Assembly: GCA_023055505.1 (NCBI GenBank)
Contig: JALIRH010000039.1
Location: forward strand, 3,414,505-3,478,504
DNA from: Callipepla californica brunnescens
Lineage: Eukaryota > Chordata > Aves > Galliformes > Odontophoridae
Length of the DNA: 64,000 nt
Reading direction: 5' to 3'
Position numbers and translations under genes: made by a program. This document shows positions 45,301-64,000 of the stretch, one piece after another (the stretch's first letter is position 1; every line of letters starts with the position of its first letter). The notes under the pieces were generated by a model. The model did no database searches. It was given only the letters and a program-made list of their open reading frames with translations, and had not been told where the DNA came from.

Positions 45301-45863
45301 TTGACGCATTTCTTACTGTTGCACAAATAACTTTAAGCCGACGGAATCCTCTGCTAGACCTTCGTTTTCCATAGCTCAGCTGTGCCGGTTTTACTCCGGG
45401 AATTACGTGGCGTTAACTGCTTAAAACTACGCTGACAACGTTTGGTCCGTTTTTCCTTCCCCAGAGTTTATTTCTCTGAAGATATTTTCCTCTTTGAGGC
45501 ACAAACACCAGTTCACGAGCTGCTAAAGATACGGTCTCCTGTCACAGGTGGAACGTGCTGTGTGCGTGTGACTGTGCAGAGCTTGAGCAGGCGAAGCTCA
45601 GTTACGTATCCATACACACAGAGTACGTTTCATCTCATAGCTGAGTTCTTCAGAGTGGTTTGAAGTCTCCCACTCTTCTTTTTGCTGTTGGTTTAACACA
45701 GCTTGTCAGATTTATGGCCAGCTTCTAGCTCAGAATTAGGAGAACCTGTCAGTGATGCCTTGAAATGGCTGAGAAACAAAACCAGGCAGTGCTGTAGCAA
45801 TGTTGTGTTGTTGTTGTTTTTTTTTTTTCCCAGGCACCTTCTGGCTTGTTACAAAGACTAGCT

Positions 45864-62625
<16,762 letters not shown>

Positions 62626-62885
62626 CCTGTGGAGTCTGTGGGCTGAGCTATGGATGGATGGTGGTTGTAGTGAACGGTGCGTGGCGCTGCAGGTGGACTT
62701 GTTCATGATGTCATACAGTTCCTGTCAGCTGATGAAAACTGGGAGGTGTGGTGGGTTTGGCCGTGAAGCGATCAGCAGCTGTTCTGAGCGGGTATTTTGA
62801 GGAACACTTGGGAGTGAAAGTTGGTGTGTTTTCTTCAGAACTGTAATGCTTGCTGTCTAATAAAGGACCACGTTTTGAATGAGTG
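62626..62885 (+). terminator. ALG6: ALG6 3' UTR and poly(A) signal
   Basis: AATAAA at 62,859-62,864 ('ctaataaagg') lies 234 bases past the stop, with GT-rich DNA ('ggctgtgttag') about 40 bases downstream. Cleavage is expected near 62,880-62,890. Confidence 0.8.
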
Positions 62886-64000
62886 CTAGCGTACCCTGGC
62901 TGTGTTAGCAAAGCCGCACGCTGCTCACGTGTTTCCCGGCTTAGAAAGCACGAGCAGGTCGCAGTGGTGCGGGTGAGTGCTTACTGTAAGTTGTCCTGCT
63001 CAGCTGTTCTCTAACACAAACCGCCCTAGCAGTTCAGCGATGCACTCAGTGCTGTCCTGCGTGCAGCTCACCCACGCTGCTGCTCGGGGCTGGCGGTGCT
63101 GCTGTGCTCTGAGCAGAACAGCTGATGCTTCATGTGATGATGTAAGGAGGTTCAGCCTTCCCCGCTAGGTGAGGTGTGTGCGGAGCATCGAGGTGTGCCG
63201 CAGTGATGGAGCACAACCCTCCCCCTCTTAATGCAGAGCGGTCTGCAGTGTGCTGCAGCCGACACTGACCGTACTGTACATAAACCACAAGCTGCAGCTG
63301 GCGATGGTTTACTGAGGAGTCAGTCATGGCTTTTTTCTTTTAATTTATTGAGCAGGTAGTTAAAGCGAGAGGAAACAACAGTGGCAGTGGTAACTCAGTG
63401 TTTAAGATGAAGCTGGGAAGTTTACCCATCCCAAAGGAACGTTCAGCTACTGGCTGAGCCTGGGAGCGTTTCAGCCCTCCCACTCAGGTGCCACTGCCGT
63501 GGGCCCTGCTGCCATTCCTGCCTCTGTACTGCTGCACTATTTACTGTTCGGTTCCTCCTCAGAGCTGGAGCAGTTCTTGTGAGGGCGTGTCTCCCAGCAC
63601 GGCCACAATCCCTGAGCAGGCACTATGTCTATCAGGGTGTAAGTAGGAACCTTTGTCTCCAGAGCTGAAGCACACAGTGCTCCCCCAGCACAGCGTGCTG
63701 AGGCTTCAGCCGCTCCGGAGAGCTTCTGCTCCCACTGAAACGAAGCGTGATTCAGCAGATGAAGCTGGAAGCAGAACAGCTTCACTTCTAATGATCCCAT
63801 CCTGTCGTGTTCCTCACGAGATCACCGCACGGTCCTCCCCACCGTATGAAAACATTAGTTTTGTGTGTATCTCTTTTCTTTGTCCTTGAGATGGCCTCCA
63901 GGGGTGATAAAGTGAGAGTCATACGATCCACCTTGTGTGGAACTGGAAATGGTTCTTAACAGACCCAGCTGTTTCGGAAAGGCAGAAGCCTGGTACAGGG
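62886..64000. other. Downstream intergenic DNA, possibly the tail of a convergent gene
   Basis: No coding exon was recognised. On the - strand AATAAA lies at 63,344-63,349. In mammals ITGB3BP (CENP-R) converges on ALG6 here, so the DNA to the right could be its 3' UTR. I did not find its conserved C-terminal coding sequence in the window, so the link is inference from synteny. Confidence 0.3.

Overview
The window is vertebrate nuclear DNA from a bird, most likely a galliform such as chicken. The reasons are many CR1 LINE 3' ends (the avian retrotransposon ending in ATTCTRTG repeats), a relic of a Galluhop-type mariner, two single-copy vertebrate genes with avian-like proteins, and GC-rich, poly-G-rich CpG islands. 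No prokaryotic, viral or CRISPR-like system was seen.

Layout. 1-32,300 is a gene-free upstream landscape: AT-rich DNA, scattered CR1 fragments in both orientations, one old MIR-like SINE, one mariner relic, a (GGGATA)n/(GGATA)n array, several repeat-free homeobox-motif-rich stretches that look like candidate conserved enhancers, and a small orphan CpG island at about 30.74-30.96 kb. From 32.3 to 43.3 kb the base composition changes to CpG-rich DNA interrupted by long strand-asymmetric purine or pyrimidine tracts, G-runs and minisatellites. In its middle lies the single-exon gene FOXD3 (CDS 37,402-38,592, + strand), with a TATA-like box, CRE and E-box motifs, two short uORFs, and a poly(A) signal at 39,017.

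After a CR1/telomere-like cluster at 44.0-44.6 kb, a CpG-island promoter with NRF1 and ETS motifs at about 44.9-45.0 kb starts ALG6 (+ strand). ALG6 has a non-coding first exon and 14 coding exons between 45,864 and 62,625. I joined them by reading frame and by similarity to the vertebrate ALG6 family; they give a 507-residue ER glucosyltransferase. The last kilobase holds no recognised gene, but a reverse-strand AATAAA could be the tail of the convergent neighbour expected from mammalian synteny (ITGB3BP/CENP-R).

The two genes are not functionally linked. FOXD3 is a developmental transcription factor (neural crest and pluripotency) with a large regulatory territory. ALG6 is a housekeeping enzyme of N-glycan assembly next to it, in the same FOXD3-ALG6 order as in mammals.

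The most unusual thing found is in ALG6 splicing. Intron 7 has matches to the U12-type donor and branch site, but on this sequence ends in AT rather than AG or AC. Introns 6 and 9 both appear to use GC donors. Three unconventional introns in one gene merit a transcript check. All motif and conservation claims come from reading alone; no alignment or database search was run.
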